40,675 nt of DNA from Halobacteriales archaeon SW_10_68_16 (lineage in GTDB: Archaea > Halobacteriota > Halobacteria > Halobacteriales > Haloarculaceae): assembly GCA_003023485.1 (NCBI GenBank), contig PXSG01000116.1, positions 1 through 40,675 of the forward strand. Direction: 5' to 3'. The notes under the pieces were generated by a model. It made no database searches and had not been told where the DNA came from. It saw only the letters and a program-made list of their open reading frames with translations. This document shows positions 28,224 to 36,185 of this stretch, piece after piece (position 1 is the stretch's first letter; each line of letters starts with the position of its first letter). Both the position numbers and the translations under genes were made by a program.

Positions 28224-28915
28224 AGGTACGAGAGGCCGTCGAAGACGAACAGGAACCAGTAGATCTGGACGACTCCGGCGACGACCAGCGCCCCGCCGGC
28301 CAGTCGCGTGATGAGGCGGGTGTTCGAGGTGAGGCGTTTCAGGAGCGTGTCCTTGCCCAGCGCCGTCAGGACCGTCACGCCCACGAGCAGGACGACCATG
28401 CCCCCGGCGTAGGCGCCGAAGGCGGTGAACGCCTCGGCCGGCGGCCCCGTCAGTGCGAGCGAGGCGACGCCGACGAACAGCGGACCGGTACAGCCCGCGG
28501 CGGCGGCCGCGTAGACGACGCCGAACCCGAAGAAGCCGACCGGGCCGCGCCGGCGTTCGGGCAACTTGACGTGTGCGAACGCGCCGGTGGCCTTCCCGCT
28601 GGCCATTGCGAGCCCCAGCGCGATGAGGACGGCGCCCGCAGCCACCTCGAGGACGGCGATGTCGCTGAGGAACTGCGTCCCGACGACGAACACGACGGCC
28701 GCGAGCGTCCCGAAGACGGCCAGGAAACCGAGACTCGTGATCAGCGACACTGCCACCGCCCGGCGCATCCGTGCGGGCCAGGTGTCCGGGACCGACTCGT
28801 CGTCCGCGCCGAGGAAGTACGCGATGTAACCGGGTAACAGTGGGAACGCACAGGGGGCGAAGAAGGTGGCCGTCCCCAGCCCGAACGCGAACGTCACGAG
28901 ACCGATGTCAACCAC
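28220..28915 (-). CDS. ccdA: Cytochrome c biogenesis/thiol transporter CcdA family protein
   Basis: 231 residues, six hydrophobic helices. The two redox cysteines are visible in F-F-A-P-C-A-F-P-L-L-P-G-Y and in A-A-G-C-T-G-P-L-F. CcdA carries reducing equivalents across the membrane to extracytoplasmic thioredoxin-like proteins. The gene 36 bp upstream codes for such a protein (TlpA-like lipoprotein), so the two very likely form one redox relay. GTG start at 28915. Confidence 0.92.
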   Translation of the reverse strand: MVDIGLVTFAFGLGTATFFAPCAFPLLPGYIAYFLGADDESVPDTWPARMRRAVAVSLITSLGFLAVFGTLAAVVFVVGTQFLSDIAVLEVAAGAVLIALGLAMASGKATGAFAHVKLPERRRGPVGFFGFGVVYAAAAAGCTGPLFVGVASLALTGPPAEAFTAFGAYAGGMVVLLVGVTVLTALGKDTLLKRLTSNTRLITRLAGGALVVAGVVQIYWFLFVFDGLSYL

Positions 28916-28951
28916 CGGAACGCACCTCGTGGCTGTCTCTTGGCGGCGTGG

Positions 28952-29551
28952 TCACGACCGTGCCTCCTCGACCTGTTCGACGATGTCCGCGGCCGCCGCG
29001 AGGCCGCTGTGGCGCCACACTTCCTCGCCCGCGGCGTCGAGGACGATCATCGTCGGGATGCGCGTGACGTCGTACTCCTGGAACGCCTCGAGGCGGGTGT
29101 CCTGTGCGACGGGCCAGGTGCCCTCGTACTCGACCCAGAAGTCCCGTATCAGGTCGGCGTCTTGCTCCCGGCTCACGGAGATCATGTGCAGGTCCGGGTG
29201 TTCGGACTGGACGGACCCGAGTTCTGCCATCTGGGGTTTGCAGGGCGCACACCACGTCGCGAAGAAATCCAGGAGTGCGGCCTCGCCCGCGGGCTTGACG
29301 GGGATTGTCTCGCCCGGCGACCCGCCCACCTCGAGCGTCTCCATCGTGAGGCCCGTCGGCGTCGGTGTGGGGGTGGGTGTCTCTCCGCCACCACTCGCGT
29401 CACCGCCGTCGCCGTCGCTCCCACCGGTGGCCCCGCCGTCCCGACCTGAACAGCCCGCGAGACTCCCGGTCACGCCGACACCCGCCAGGGCGACGGCGGC
29501 AGTCCCCGAGAGGAACCGCCGTCTGGTCCGGGTGTCGTTCGGTTGCTCCAT
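28952..29551 (-). CDS. TlpA-like thioredoxin-fold lipoprotein, Tat-exported
   Basis: 199 residues from the ATG at 29551. The N-terminus has a twin-arginine motif (T-R-R-R-F-L-S-G), a hydrophobic stretch and the lipobox S-L-A-G-C, so it is probably exported folded and lipid-anchored. A Gly/Asp/Thr-Pro linker precedes a thioredoxin domain with the active site A-T-W-C-A-P-C-K and the cis-Pro region T-R-I-P-T-M-I-V-L-D. It would receive electrons from the adjacent CcdA and reduce outside disulfides or apocytochromes. The longer frame to 29617 is not needed. Confidence 0.92.
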   Translation of the reverse strand: MEQPNDTRTRRRFLSGTAAVALAGVGVTGSLAGCSGRDGGATGGSDGDGGDASGGGETPTPTPTPTGLTMETLEVGGSPGETIPVKPAGEAALLDFFATWCAPCKPQMAELGSVQSEHPDLHMISVSREQDADLIRDFWVEYEGTWPVAQDTRLEAFQEYDVTRIPTMIVLDAAGEEVWRHSGLAAAADIVEQVEEARS

Positions 29552-29643
29552 ACCTCCACTACGGGCGAGGGTACAAAAGCCGTACTGCGCGTGTGACTCG
29601 GGGTTACACAACCACACCGTTATAAGTGGGTTCGCAGCCCTCG

Positions 29644-29964
29644 GTGGTCACACGGTCGAGCCCACGGCCGCCCTGTTCAACGGCGGCCTGGTACTGGCAG
29701 CAAGCGGAGGGGTCGGGAACCCGTCTGGTGGCCGGTCTGCTCGCGCTCGCGCTGGGTGCCATGGCCGGTATCGGCCTGTTCCCGCAGGGGACCACACCCC
29801 ACCTTCCCGTCGCGGTGGCCTTCTACGTGCTCGTGACAGTCCTGCTGTGGGCCGACGGCGTCGTGTCGTGGCGGGCCGGCCGGCGTCAGCGGGGTGCCGG
29901 TGTGGCCACGCTCGGGACTGGGGTCGCCGGGGCGTGGCTCGTCGGACGCTCGCTCACAGCCTAG
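29644..29964 (+). pseudogene. DUF998 family membrane protein, 5'-truncated and frameshifted remnant
   Basis: A promoter-like GTTATAAG (29619-29626) is followed by a segment coding, in one frame, for P-T-A-A-L-F-N-G-G-L-V-L-A, a hallmark of DUF998 proteins. From about 29720 the sequence continues in another frame with L-V-A-G-L-L-A-L-A-L-G-A-M-A-G-I-G-L-F-P and two more helices to the stop at 29964. The first helix and the conserved Y-S-D-L-G region are missing. A GTG at 29644 is in frame with the C-terminal part and could express a short protein, but the family core would be scrambled. Function of DUF998 proteins is unknown. Confidence 0.65.
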
Positions 29965-30110
29965 GTCTCGCGCGCCCGGCGCATCGCGACCTCGGCGATG
30001 CCGACGTTGGCGGTGCAGTTCGGGCATGCGAACACTTCCCCGGAGTCGACACCGAAGACGCGGACGAACCGCTCCGACACCGGGTTGCCACAGTGGTCAC
30101 ACGAGTCCAT
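29961..30110 (-). CDS. Small zinc-finger protein (DUF7563-like)
   Basis: 49 residues: M-D-S-C-D-H-C-G-N at the N-terminus and C-P-N-C-T about 25 residues later, so C-x2-C ... C-x2-C forms a zinc ribbon. I associate it with the haloarchaeal DUF7563 family. Unusually for this window it has a Shine-Dalgarno sequence (AGGAGG, ending 6 nt before the ATG at 30110) and a leader of several tens of nucleotides. Its stop overlaps the end of the DUF998 remnant on the other strand. Small haloarchaeal zinc-finger proteins are often regulatory; this one is uncharacterised. Confidence 0.8.
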   Translation of the reverse strand: MDSCDHCGNPVSERFVRVFGVDSGEVFACPNCTANVGIAEVAMRRARET

Positions 30111-30170
30111 GGGTCGCCTCCTGTGTGTCTGTCATCTTGCGGGCTCCCGACTGGAAGGGGGTCCCACTGG

Positions 30171-30188
30171 TAAAAAGAGATTTTCCGG
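30171..30188 (-). promoter_or_regulatory. Putative promoter of the zinc-finger gene
   Basis: On the minus strand CCGGAAAA is followed by TCTCTTTTTACC, a BRE plus TATA-like arrangement. It is 60-75 nt upstream of the ATG at 30110, leaving room for a leader that contains the Shine-Dalgarno site and a 12-codon upstream frame (30097-30135). Confidence 0.45.
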
Positions 30189-30255
30189 TTTCTCACCCAA
30201 ATTCGTCCAACATCCGGCCGGTATCCCCGGTGTGGGCCATTCCCTGACCCACGGC

Positions 30256-31233
30256 TCACCGTGCGAGCGGCCAGTGCTCGTCGCCCTCGTCGAGACGCTC
30301 CCCGACGCCCGGAGCCAGGCGGTACTCGCGGCCGTCCCGGACCACGGTGCCCTCGTCCGCGAGGTGTTCGAGGTGGGCTGCGGCCTCGCCGGGGCCGTGG
30401 AGGATGTGGATGTCTTCGAGGTCGCCAAAGAGGTCGGCGCTGACCGTCCAGGCGTCGCAGGGCCCGCGCCGGCGGAGCGCGTCGAGGACGCGCCAGGCGC
30501 GCTCGGCGTGGTGCTCGATGATGGTCCCGGCGCGGCCGGCCGGGTCGTCGATGGGGTCGCGGTGTCCCGGCCACGCCCGGTCGTAGTCGGCGGCGACGAC
30601 GGCATCGAGCGTCCGGAGGTACTTCGCCAGCGCACCCTCGACGCGGACGTCCGCGCCGCCCACGTTCGGCGTGTACTTCGGGAGGAGCGCGTCCCCCGAG
30701 AGCACCTCGCTTCCGACCTCGAAGACACACAGTCCAGCAGCGTGCCCGGGTGCGTGAACCGCCTCCAGGCGCGTGCCGTCGACGGTGAACGTCGCCCCGT
30801 CCTCGAAGGGCGTCACGTCCGGTCCCGAACCGAGCACGGCGGAGTCGACGAGAATGTCCCGGAGCGTCGCACGTTCGGCGTCGGGCATGCCCCACCGCTC
30901 GAAACACCGCTCCATCTCGGCCTGGAGATCCTCCCAGGCGTCGGCCTCGCCGGCGACCAGCGGGGCGTCGGCCTCGTGGACGTGGACGCTCGCGCCGCCG
31001 ACGTCCTGGATGGCCCCAGCGAGACCGGCGTGGTCGGCGTGCCAGTGTGTCAGGAAAACGCGGTCGACGTCCGCGAACGCGACGCCGAAGCGGTCCAGTC
31101 CCGTCCGGAGTTGCTCACGGGTCGTCTCCGTCCAGTCGCCGGTGTCGACCAGTGCCGTCTCCGGGCCGTCCGCGAAGAGGTAGGCGTTGTTGTCGCCCTC
31201 GAAGGCGGCGTTCGACAGCGGGATGCGCTCCAT
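30256..31233 (-). CDS. MBL fold metallo-hydrolase
   Basis: 325 residues, complete. Metallo-beta-lactamase fold with the metal motif T-H-W-H-A-D-H near residue 60, a distal His in A-P-G-H-A-A-G and Asp in S-G-D-A-L-L-P, and a final H in W-P-G-H-R. A C-terminal winged-helix-like extension (about residues 245-325) matches the LACTB2-like subgroup. It hydrolyses an ester, thioester or phosphoester of unknown identity in the cytoplasm. Transcribed alone. Confidence 0.92.
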   Translation of the reverse strand: MERIPLSNAAFEGDNNAYLFADGPETALVDTGDWTETTREQLRTGLDRFGVAFADVDRVFLTHWHADHAGLAGAIQDVGGASVHVHEADAPLVAGEADAWEDLQAEMERCFERWGMPDAERATLRDILVDSAVLGSGPDVTPFEDGATFTVDGTRLEAVHAPGHAAGLCVFEVGSEVLSGDALLPKYTPNVGGADVRVEGALAKYLRTLDAVVAADYDRAWPGHRDPIDDPAGRAGTIIEHHAERAWRVLDALRRRGPCDAWTVSADLFGDLEDIHILHGPGEAAAHLEHLADEGTVVRDGREYRLAPGVGERLDEGDEHWPLAR

Positions 31234-31265
31234 GGCCGGCGTTGTCGCCGGGAGGGCTTGACGTT

Positions 31266-31594
31266 GTGGATGTGGACGTCGAGTGGAATCCCGGGAACGG
31301 CGAGAGTTTCGCCGGAACCGGCGACGGTGCCTTCTGCGGTGGGGAAGATGGAGAATACACGGACGACGACGGTATCCGGCTCATCTTCAAGACCGGAGAG
31401 CCCGTAAACAGCTCCAACGTCGACATCCGCGTCCACAACAGCAGTGGGGTCTCCAGCCCGCCCGTGTGGCACTGTATGGGCGGCGATGTGGCTCTCGACT
31501 GGAAGAACAATCCGCCGGAACGGTCCAGGTCGTCTGGCACGACCCGGACGCCGAGGAGAGCTACGTCCTGGTCGAGGAGACCGTGCCTGGCTAG
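31266..31594 (+). pseudogene. 3' remnant of a secreted pilin-like protein gene
   Basis: Two frames read in order give a plausible extracellular domain: V-D-V-E-W-N-P-G-N-G-E-S-F, then D-G-I-R-L-I-F-K-T-G-E-P-V-N and D-I-R-V-H-N-S-S-G. After a one-base shift around 31500 come G-T-V-Q-V-V-W-H-D-P-D-A-E-E-S-Y-V and the stop at 31592-31594. This resembles the C-terminal half of haloarchaeal type IV pilin N-domain proteins. No signal peptide or N-terminal helix is present, so at least half of the gene is missing. Family assignment is tentative. Confidence 0.5.
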
Positions 31595-31675
31595 TCGACA
31601 GTTCGGGACCGCCCGGTCCTCGTCCGTCGGCCACGTTCGACAAGCAGACGTCATCGTTCGTCCGGACCGTCGTCG

Positions 31676-31681
31676 TTATAG
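31676..31681 (+). promoter_or_regulatory. TATA element of the HAD-IIA phosphatase gene
   Basis: TTATAG, 23-28 nt before the ATG at 31704, the typical distance for a leaderless haloarchaeal transcript. Confidence 0.55.
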
Positions 31682-31703
31682 GCGGGGTTCCCTTCGATTG
31701 GGC

Positions 31704-32495
31704 ATGGACTACCGGGGAGCAATCGTCGACCTCGACGGGACGGTTTACCGCGGCGACGACCTCGTGCCGGGTGCGGCCCGAGCGGTCGACCGACTGCGGG
31801 ACGCGGGACTTGCCCTCCTCTTTTTTTCGAACAACCCCACGAAGAGTGGCGACGCCTACGTCGACCGCCTCCGCGGAATGGGCCTCGACGTCCACGCGGG
31901 CGAAGCGTGCTCGGCCGGCGACGTCACCGTGGCCTACCTCCGGGACCACCACGCGTCCGACCGGATCATGCTCGTCGGGTCGCCGGGCCTCCACGAGCAG
32001 TTCCGGGCGGCCGCCCTCACCCTGACGACCGACCCCGCGGCGACGGACGTCCTCGTCGGCTCCTGGAGTTCGGACTTTGGCTACGACGACATGCTGGCCG
32101 CACTGCGCGCGGTCGACGACGACACCACCTTCCTCGGCACCGACCCCGACCGGACGGTTCCCGCCGAGGGCGAGGAGATTCCGGGATCGGGCGCGGTCGT
32201 CGGCGCGCTCGCCGCTACTGTCGGTCGGGACCCCGACGCGGTGCTCGGCAAACCCTCCGAGGTCGCCCTCGAATTCGCGCTGGAGCGCCTGGAGGTGGAC
32301 CCGGCAGCGTGTCTGGTCGTCGGCGACCGCCTCGGGACCGACATCGCGCTCGGCGAGCGTGCCGGCATGACGACGGTCCTCGTTCGCACGGGCGTGACCG
32401 ACGGCGAGGAGGTGGCTGGGAGCGACGTCACCCCGGATCACGTCCTCGGCAGCATCGCCGACATCGGCGCGGTTCTGGACGACCACGCCGAGTGA
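31704..32495 (+). CDS. HAD-IIA family sugar-phosphatase (NagD/phosphoglycolate-phosphatase-like)
   Basis: 263 residues, complete. HAD motif I is V-D-L-D-G-T-V-Y-R-G (nucleophile and acid/base Asp) and motif II is F-F-S-N-N-P-T-K. The C2A cap follows; motif III/IV is V-V-G-D-R-L-G-T-D-I-A-L-G. The motif G-K-P-S-E-V-A-L-E precedes the last catalytic Asp. Substrate is a small phosphorylated metabolite, not determined. Transcription is probably leaderless and MTH865 follows 50 bp downstream with its own T-rich promoter. Confidence 0.93.
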   Translation: MDYRGAIVDLDGTVYRGDDLVPGAARAVDRLRDAGLALLFFSNNPTKSGDAYVDRLRGMGLDVHAGEACSAGDVTVAYLRDHHASDRIMLVGSPGLHEQFRAAALTLTTDPAATDVLVGSWSSDFGYDDMLAALRAVDDDTTFLGTDPDRTVPAEGEEIPGSGAVVGALAATVGRDPDAVLGKPSEVALEFALERLEVDPAACLVVGDRLGTDIALGERAGMTTVLVRTGVTDGEEVAGSDVTPDHVLGSIADIGAVLDDHAE

Positions 32496-32545
32496 CGAGA
32501 CCCGCGTGGGATGGTTTTTTGTGACCCTGCGTCCCAGCATTGAAC

Positions 32546-32794
32546 ATGGTCGACAAGGACGACCTCAGAGCGCAGTTCGTCGAGGCATTCGAGGGCGCAG
32601 ACTACCCGATCAACAGCCCGATGGACCTCGTGCCGGCGTTGCCAGGGGGCCCCTCGACGACGTTCGAATCCGGCGACTTCTCGATGACCGCCATGGAACT
32701 GAACACCAAACTCGACGGCGACTTCCCCTACGAGGACGTCGACTCCTTCGTTGACGAACTCATGGAACAACTGGAAGCGCAGGACCTCCTTTGA
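32546..32794 (+). CDS. MTH865 family protein
   Basis: 82 residues from the ATG at 32546; an ATG two codons earlier is less likely because the T6 promoter element (32515-32520) lies 26-31 nt before 32546. The pattern F-x-G-A-D-Y-P-I-N-S-P-M-D-L-V-P-A-L-P-G-G-P matches the small archaeal MTH865 family (EF-hand-like fold, function unknown). Complete. Confidence 0.85.
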   Translation: MVDKDDLRAQFVEAFEGADYPINSPMDLVPALPGGPSTTFESGDFSMTAMELNTKLDGDFPYEDVDSFVDELMEQLEAQDLL

Positions 32795-33382
32795 GGGAAA
32801 GACCTATCGTCGGACTCCGACTACGGCGGGGGTGCGGAAATCAAGGAGACGAAGGCACTGCTCGCGGAGGCCCACGAACGGGGGCTCATCGACTCGGACC
32901 GCAGGCATCTCGAAGCAGACGACGCCGTCCAGGCGTTCGTCGGCAGCGTCATCTTCGCGTCGCCGCTGCTCGTCGAGGACGGCGTCTTCGACGTCGCGGC
33001 GTACTTCCTTTCCTTCCGCCTGGCGGGCTTTCCCGTCTTCTTCGTCGCCAACACCGTTTTCATCCTCGCGATGATCGGGGTGCTCGTCTACTGGGCTGGC
33101 CCGCGGGACGTGGCGGTCTCGCGGCCGCTGTTCGGTTTCATTCCACGGCGGCTGGTCGGCATCTCGGCGGTCTCGTTCCTGACCGCGGCCGCGCTGATGA
33201 CGATGTGGGGTCGGGTCCTGTGGGCCGACCCCGTGGTGGCCGTCGCGCGGGTCAGCGTCGTCTGGTCGGTGGCGTCCTTCGGGGCCGCCCTCGGTGACGT
33301 CCTCCCCGGCGAGAGTTCCGGCGACGACATCAACGACGATTTCGACCAGCTCGGCGACCGCGTCGGCGAGTTCATCGACTGA
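32795..33382 (+). CDS. DUF2391-like membrane protein, start codon missing
   Basis: An open frame directly after the MTH865 stop codes for I-K-E-T-K-A-L-L-A-E-A-H-E-R-G-L-I-D, then F-V-G-S-V-I-F-A-S-P-L-L-V-E-D-G and four hydrophobic helices, ending E-S-S-G-D-D-I-N-D-D-F-D-Q-L-G. I associate this with haloarchaeal DUF2391 proteins. There is no ATG, GTG or TTG in frame before the internal ATG at 33071, which lies in the middle of the membrane part, so the 5' end is damaged. The recognisable protein starts near 32813. Its end overlaps the convergent lycopene-cyclase-domain gene by 11 bp. Confidence 0.65.
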   Translation, partial: GKDLSSDSDYGGGAEIKETKALLAEAHERGLIDSDRRHLEADDAVQAFVGSVIFASPLLVEDGVFDVAAYFLSFRLAGFPVFFVANTVFILAMIGVLVYWAGPRDVAVSRPLFGFIPRRLVGISAVSFLTAAALMTMWGRVLWADPVVAVARVSVVWSVASFGAALGDVLPGESSGDDINDDFDQLGDRVGEFID

Positions 33383-33710
33383 CGAGCGAGAGCGGACCGA
33401 GGCGGTTCTCGCGGTCGAGTCGGCGGAGCGTCTCGTGGGTGCCGACGACCATCGCCGGGACGACGAGCATGAAGATGTGCTCTTCGAGGGGGATCCCCAG
33501 GAGTTCGACGCCGGTCCGCAGCGGGATGGCGAACACGCCCACAGTGAGGGTGTACCAGTCCCAGACGAACGCGAACGGGTAGAGGACGGCCACGGTCCGC
33601 GCGGCCCCGCGCCAGGCGCCGGCGTAGGTGACCAGCGCGAGCGCGACAGTCCCCCAGAGCAACTCCGTGACGAGATACGTGTAGGCGCCGAAGACGGTGA
33701 TGTCGACCAC
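33372..33710 (-). CDS. Lycopene cyclase domain protein
   Basis: 112 residues from a GTG at 33710, with a CATATACG element about 25-30 nt upstream (leaderless). Three hydrophobic helices and the motif P-L-E-E-H-I-F-M-L-V-V-P are the signature of the CrtYc/CrtYd-type lycopene cyclase domain. Full haloarchaeal lycopene cyclases have two such domains; this has one, so it is a half-size homologue of unknown activity, perhaps acting as a dimer. No other carotenoid genes are near. Confidence 0.8.
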   Translation of the reverse strand: MVDITVFGAYTYLVTELLWGTVALALVTYAGAWRGAARTVAVLYPFAFVWDWYTLTVGVFAIPLRTGVELLGIPLEEHIFMLVVPAMVVGTHETLRRLDRENRLGPLSLVSR

Positions 33711-33774
33711 GGCGGCGGTTGGGACCGGGTGCGTATATGCCTCCGGTCCAGCCCTATTACCTGCCGGCGCCCGG

Positions 33775-35034
33775 TCACTCCAGGGCGGCGAGACGGTTGA
33801 GCGCGTAGGCGGTCCGGAGCATCTCGGCAGCGTTCCCCCGGTCGAAGACAAGCTCGCTCGTCGACATGACGTGGTCGAGGACGTCCCCGGAGGCGTGCTC
33901 GGGGGCAGCCCCGACCCCGCTGTCGTTCTCCTCGGCCCACCGCATCACCCGGAGGTCGCTCTTGGAGTCGCCCATCACCAGGGCAAAGGGGTCCTCGATA
34001 CCCAGCACGTCGAGGGCCGCCTCGACGCCGACGACCTTGTTGAGTTCCAGCGACCCGACCTCGGCAGCGTCGGCCTCGTAGTAGGCGACGTCGACGCGCT
34101 CGAACAGGGCCGCAAGGTCGTCGGGTACGTCCGCAGCGGCGACGTCGGGCTGTTCGCCGTGCGCTTCGAGGATACCGCGGATCTCCGGGTCCGCATCCGC
34201 GTAGTAGGCCCGAGCGTAGCCCGCGGCATCCAGGTCGCTTCCGAGGTCGGTCACGTCGAACACGCTCTCCTCGAGGAGGTCGATCAGGTACACCAGCCCC
34301 TCGTCGATGACGTCCCCGGCGCGGTCGCTGCCGGTCTCGAAGTTGGGCTTGATTGTGATGTTGAACTCGTTGCCCTGGAGGTGGGAGCAACGACGGATCG
34401 ACTCGGGGGCATCGGGCAGCACGCGCGACCGGACCTGGTCGAAGACGTCCCGCATCTCCTCGTCGAGGTTCTCGAAGAGGAGGCGCTTGGTGTCGGCGCC
34501 GTGGCCGGGCGTGAACACGCCGGTCCCGGTCTCGTAGACGATGCTGACAGTTCCCGAGTGGACGATTTCGTTCCCGAGCCCCTGGATGAGAAAGCCCTTC
34601 ACGTTCTCCAGGGTCTGGCCGGTGCAGATGACGATGGGGATGCCGTCCTCGTGGAAGCGCGTCAGGAGGTGCAGCGTCTCGCGGGGGATCTCGTTGTCGG
34701 TGCTGCCCGCCGACCGGAGCGTCTCGTCGACGTCCAGCACGAGGACGTTCACCGCGCGGCCGTGTTTCGCGTAGAGGTCCAGCGCCGTGAACGCCTGGTC
34801 GCGCGTGGCACGACTCGCCAGGTCGCTGAACGTCTCGCCGACCTGCGGGAACCCCTCCCGGATCGTCTCCCTGCGTTCGTCGAGTTCGTCGCTGGCGCCC
34901 TGCCAGCGCTCCAGTGCCACCCGGGAGTCGACGGGCGGGAACAGGTCGACGAACTCCTGGTAGGCCCGCAGGGTTTCGGTATCGAACTCCCCGTAGAGCC
35001 TGTAGAGCAGGTCGTAGGTTTCCATGCGCTCCAT
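33775..35034 (-). CDS. HAD superfamily hydrolase with N-terminal helical extension
   Basis: 419 residues from the ATG at 35034. A helical region of about 90 residues precedes HAD motif I V-L-D-V-D-E-T-L-R near residue 100. Motif II is I-V-I-C-T-G-Q-T, with Lys in the cap region (T-I-K-P-N-F), and the motif IV Asp is in V-M-G-D-S-K-S-D. The layout is like Cof/MPGP-type sugar phosphatases. Substrate unknown. It is transcribed divergently from glucose dehydrogenase across a 95-bp AT-rich gap, so the two may share regulation. Confidence 0.85.
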   Translation of the reverse strand: MERMETYDLLYRLYGEFDTETLRAYQEFVDLFPPVDSRVALERWQGASDELDERRETIREGFPQVGETFSDLASRATRDQAFTALDLYAKHGRAVNVLVLDVDETLRSAGSTDNEIPRETLHLLTRFHEDGIPIVICTGQTLENVKGFLIQGLGNEIVHSGTVSIVYETGTGVFTPGHGADTKRLLFENLDEEMRDVFDQVRSRVLPDAPESIRRCSHLQGNEFNITIKPNFETGSDRAGDVIDEGLVYLIDLLEESVFDVTDLGSDLDAAGYARAYYADADPEIRGILEAHGEQPDVAAADVPDDLAALFERVDVAYYEADAAEVGSLELNKVVGVEAALDVLGIEDPFALVMGDSKSDLRVMRWAEENDSGVGAAPEHASGDVLDHVMSTSELVFDRGNAAEMLRTAYALNRLAALE

Positions 35035-35073
35035 TGTCTCTCCGGCCTTATGCCGGTTCGGCACCGCAGCTTT

Positions 35074-35104
35074 TAGTATTTACTCATTAATCGATAAATA
35101 TTTT
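35074..35104. promoter_or_regulatory. Divergent promoter between the HAD gene and gdh
   Basis: A 31-bp AT-rich stretch contains TTTAGTATTTACT (read leftward toward the HAD gene) and ATAAATATTTT at 35094-35104 (toward gdh, about 26-36 nt before its ATG). The shared element suggests coordinated or mutually exclusive control of the two genes. Confidence 0.5.
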
Positions 35105-35129
35105 CAACTCGCGCATCAACCGTCGGGGT

Positions 35130-36185
35130 ATGCAAGCGATCGGGATCGAGCGCGGGGCAGACAGCCCCGGGCTGGTGGACGTGCCCCCACCGGAACGGGG
35201 GGCGGGCGAGGCCCTGGTGCGGACCCTGCGGGTCGGCGTCGACGGCACCGACCACGAGGTCATCGCGGGCCACCACGGCGGCCCCCCGGCCGGCGAGGAC
35301 TACCTCGTGTTGGGCCACGAGGCCGTCGGCGTCGTCGAGGCCAGCGACGGCGACTTCGAGACCGGCGACGTCGTCGTGCCGACGGTGCGCCGACCCCCGA
35401 ACGGCGAGGAGAATCGCTACTTCGAGCGCGGCGAGGCCGACATGGCGCCCCCGGGTGCGGCCCTCGAGCGGGGCATCGACGGTGCCCACGGGTTCATGAG
35501 CGAGTACTTCACGAGTCCCGCCGAGTGCCTGGTCGAACTCCCCGCGGACCTCGCCCGGTGGGGTTTCCTGGTCGAACCGGTCAGCATCTCGGAGAAGGCG
35601 CTCGAACTCGCCTACGCCTCGCGATCCTCCTTCGGGTGGGAACCGAAGACGGCACTCGTGCTCGGCAACGGGTCGCTGGGGTTGTTGACCGTCGCGATGC
35701 TGGTAGAGGACTACGAGGTCTACTGCGTCGGCCGCCGGGACCGGCCCGACCCGACCATCGACATCATCGAAAGGTTGGGCGCGACCTACGTCGACTCCCG
35801 CGAGACGCCGGTCGACGAGTTCGCCGAGATCCACGGACCGGCCGACATCGTCTACGAGGCGACCGGCTACGCGAAACACGCCGTCCGGAGCGTCCCAGCC
35901 CTGGGGCCCAACGGCGTGGCGGCACTGTTGGGCGTGCCCGGACCCTGGACGTTCGATATCGACGGGGGCCGCCTCCACAAGGACATCGTGATGCACAACA
36001 AGGCCATCGTCGGCAGCGTCAACTCCGGGCCGCGACACTTCCGTGCGGCGGTCGGGCGGCTCGCCGACATGCCCGAGTGGTTCCTCGAGGACCTCGTCAC
36101 GCGGGTGGTGTCCGTCGAGGAGTTCGGGGCGGCCTTCGAGGAGAGCAAAACGACGATAAAGACGGCCGTCGAATTCGAGTCATGA
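35130..36185 (+). CDS. gdh: Glucose 1-dehydrogenase (haloarchaeal, zinc-dependent)
   Basis: 351 residues, complete. Medium-chain dehydrogenase that oxidises glucose to gluconolactone with NADP+/NAD+, the first step of the semi-phosphorylative Entner-Doudoroff pathway. Characteristic haloarchaeal Gdh features are L-R-V-G-V-D-G-T-D-H-E-V-I-A-G with the catalytic zinc Asp, L-G-H-E-A-V-G, V-P-T-V-R-R-P-P, the nucleotide motif L-G-N-G-S-L-G-L-L and C-V-G-R-R-D-R-P-D-P-T-I-D. The first residues M-Q-A-I-G fit the family start. No other pathway gene lies in the window. Confidence 0.95.
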   Translation: MQAIGIERGADSPGLVDVPPPERGAGEALVRTLRVGVDGTDHEVIAGHHGGPPAGEDYLVLGHEAVGVVEASDGDFETGDVVVPTVRRPPNGEENRYFERGEADMAPPGAALERGIDGAHGFMSEYFTSPAECLVELPADLARWGFLVEPVSISEKALELAYASRSSFGWEPKTALVLGNGSLGLLTVAMLVEDYEVYCVGRRDRPDPTIDIIERLGATYVDSRETPVDEFAEIHGPADIVYEATGYAKHAVRSVPALGPNGVAALLGVPGPWTFDIDGGRLHKDIVMHNKAIVGSVNSGPRHFRAAVGRLADMPEWFLEDLVTRVVSVEEFGAAFEESKTTIKTAVEFES

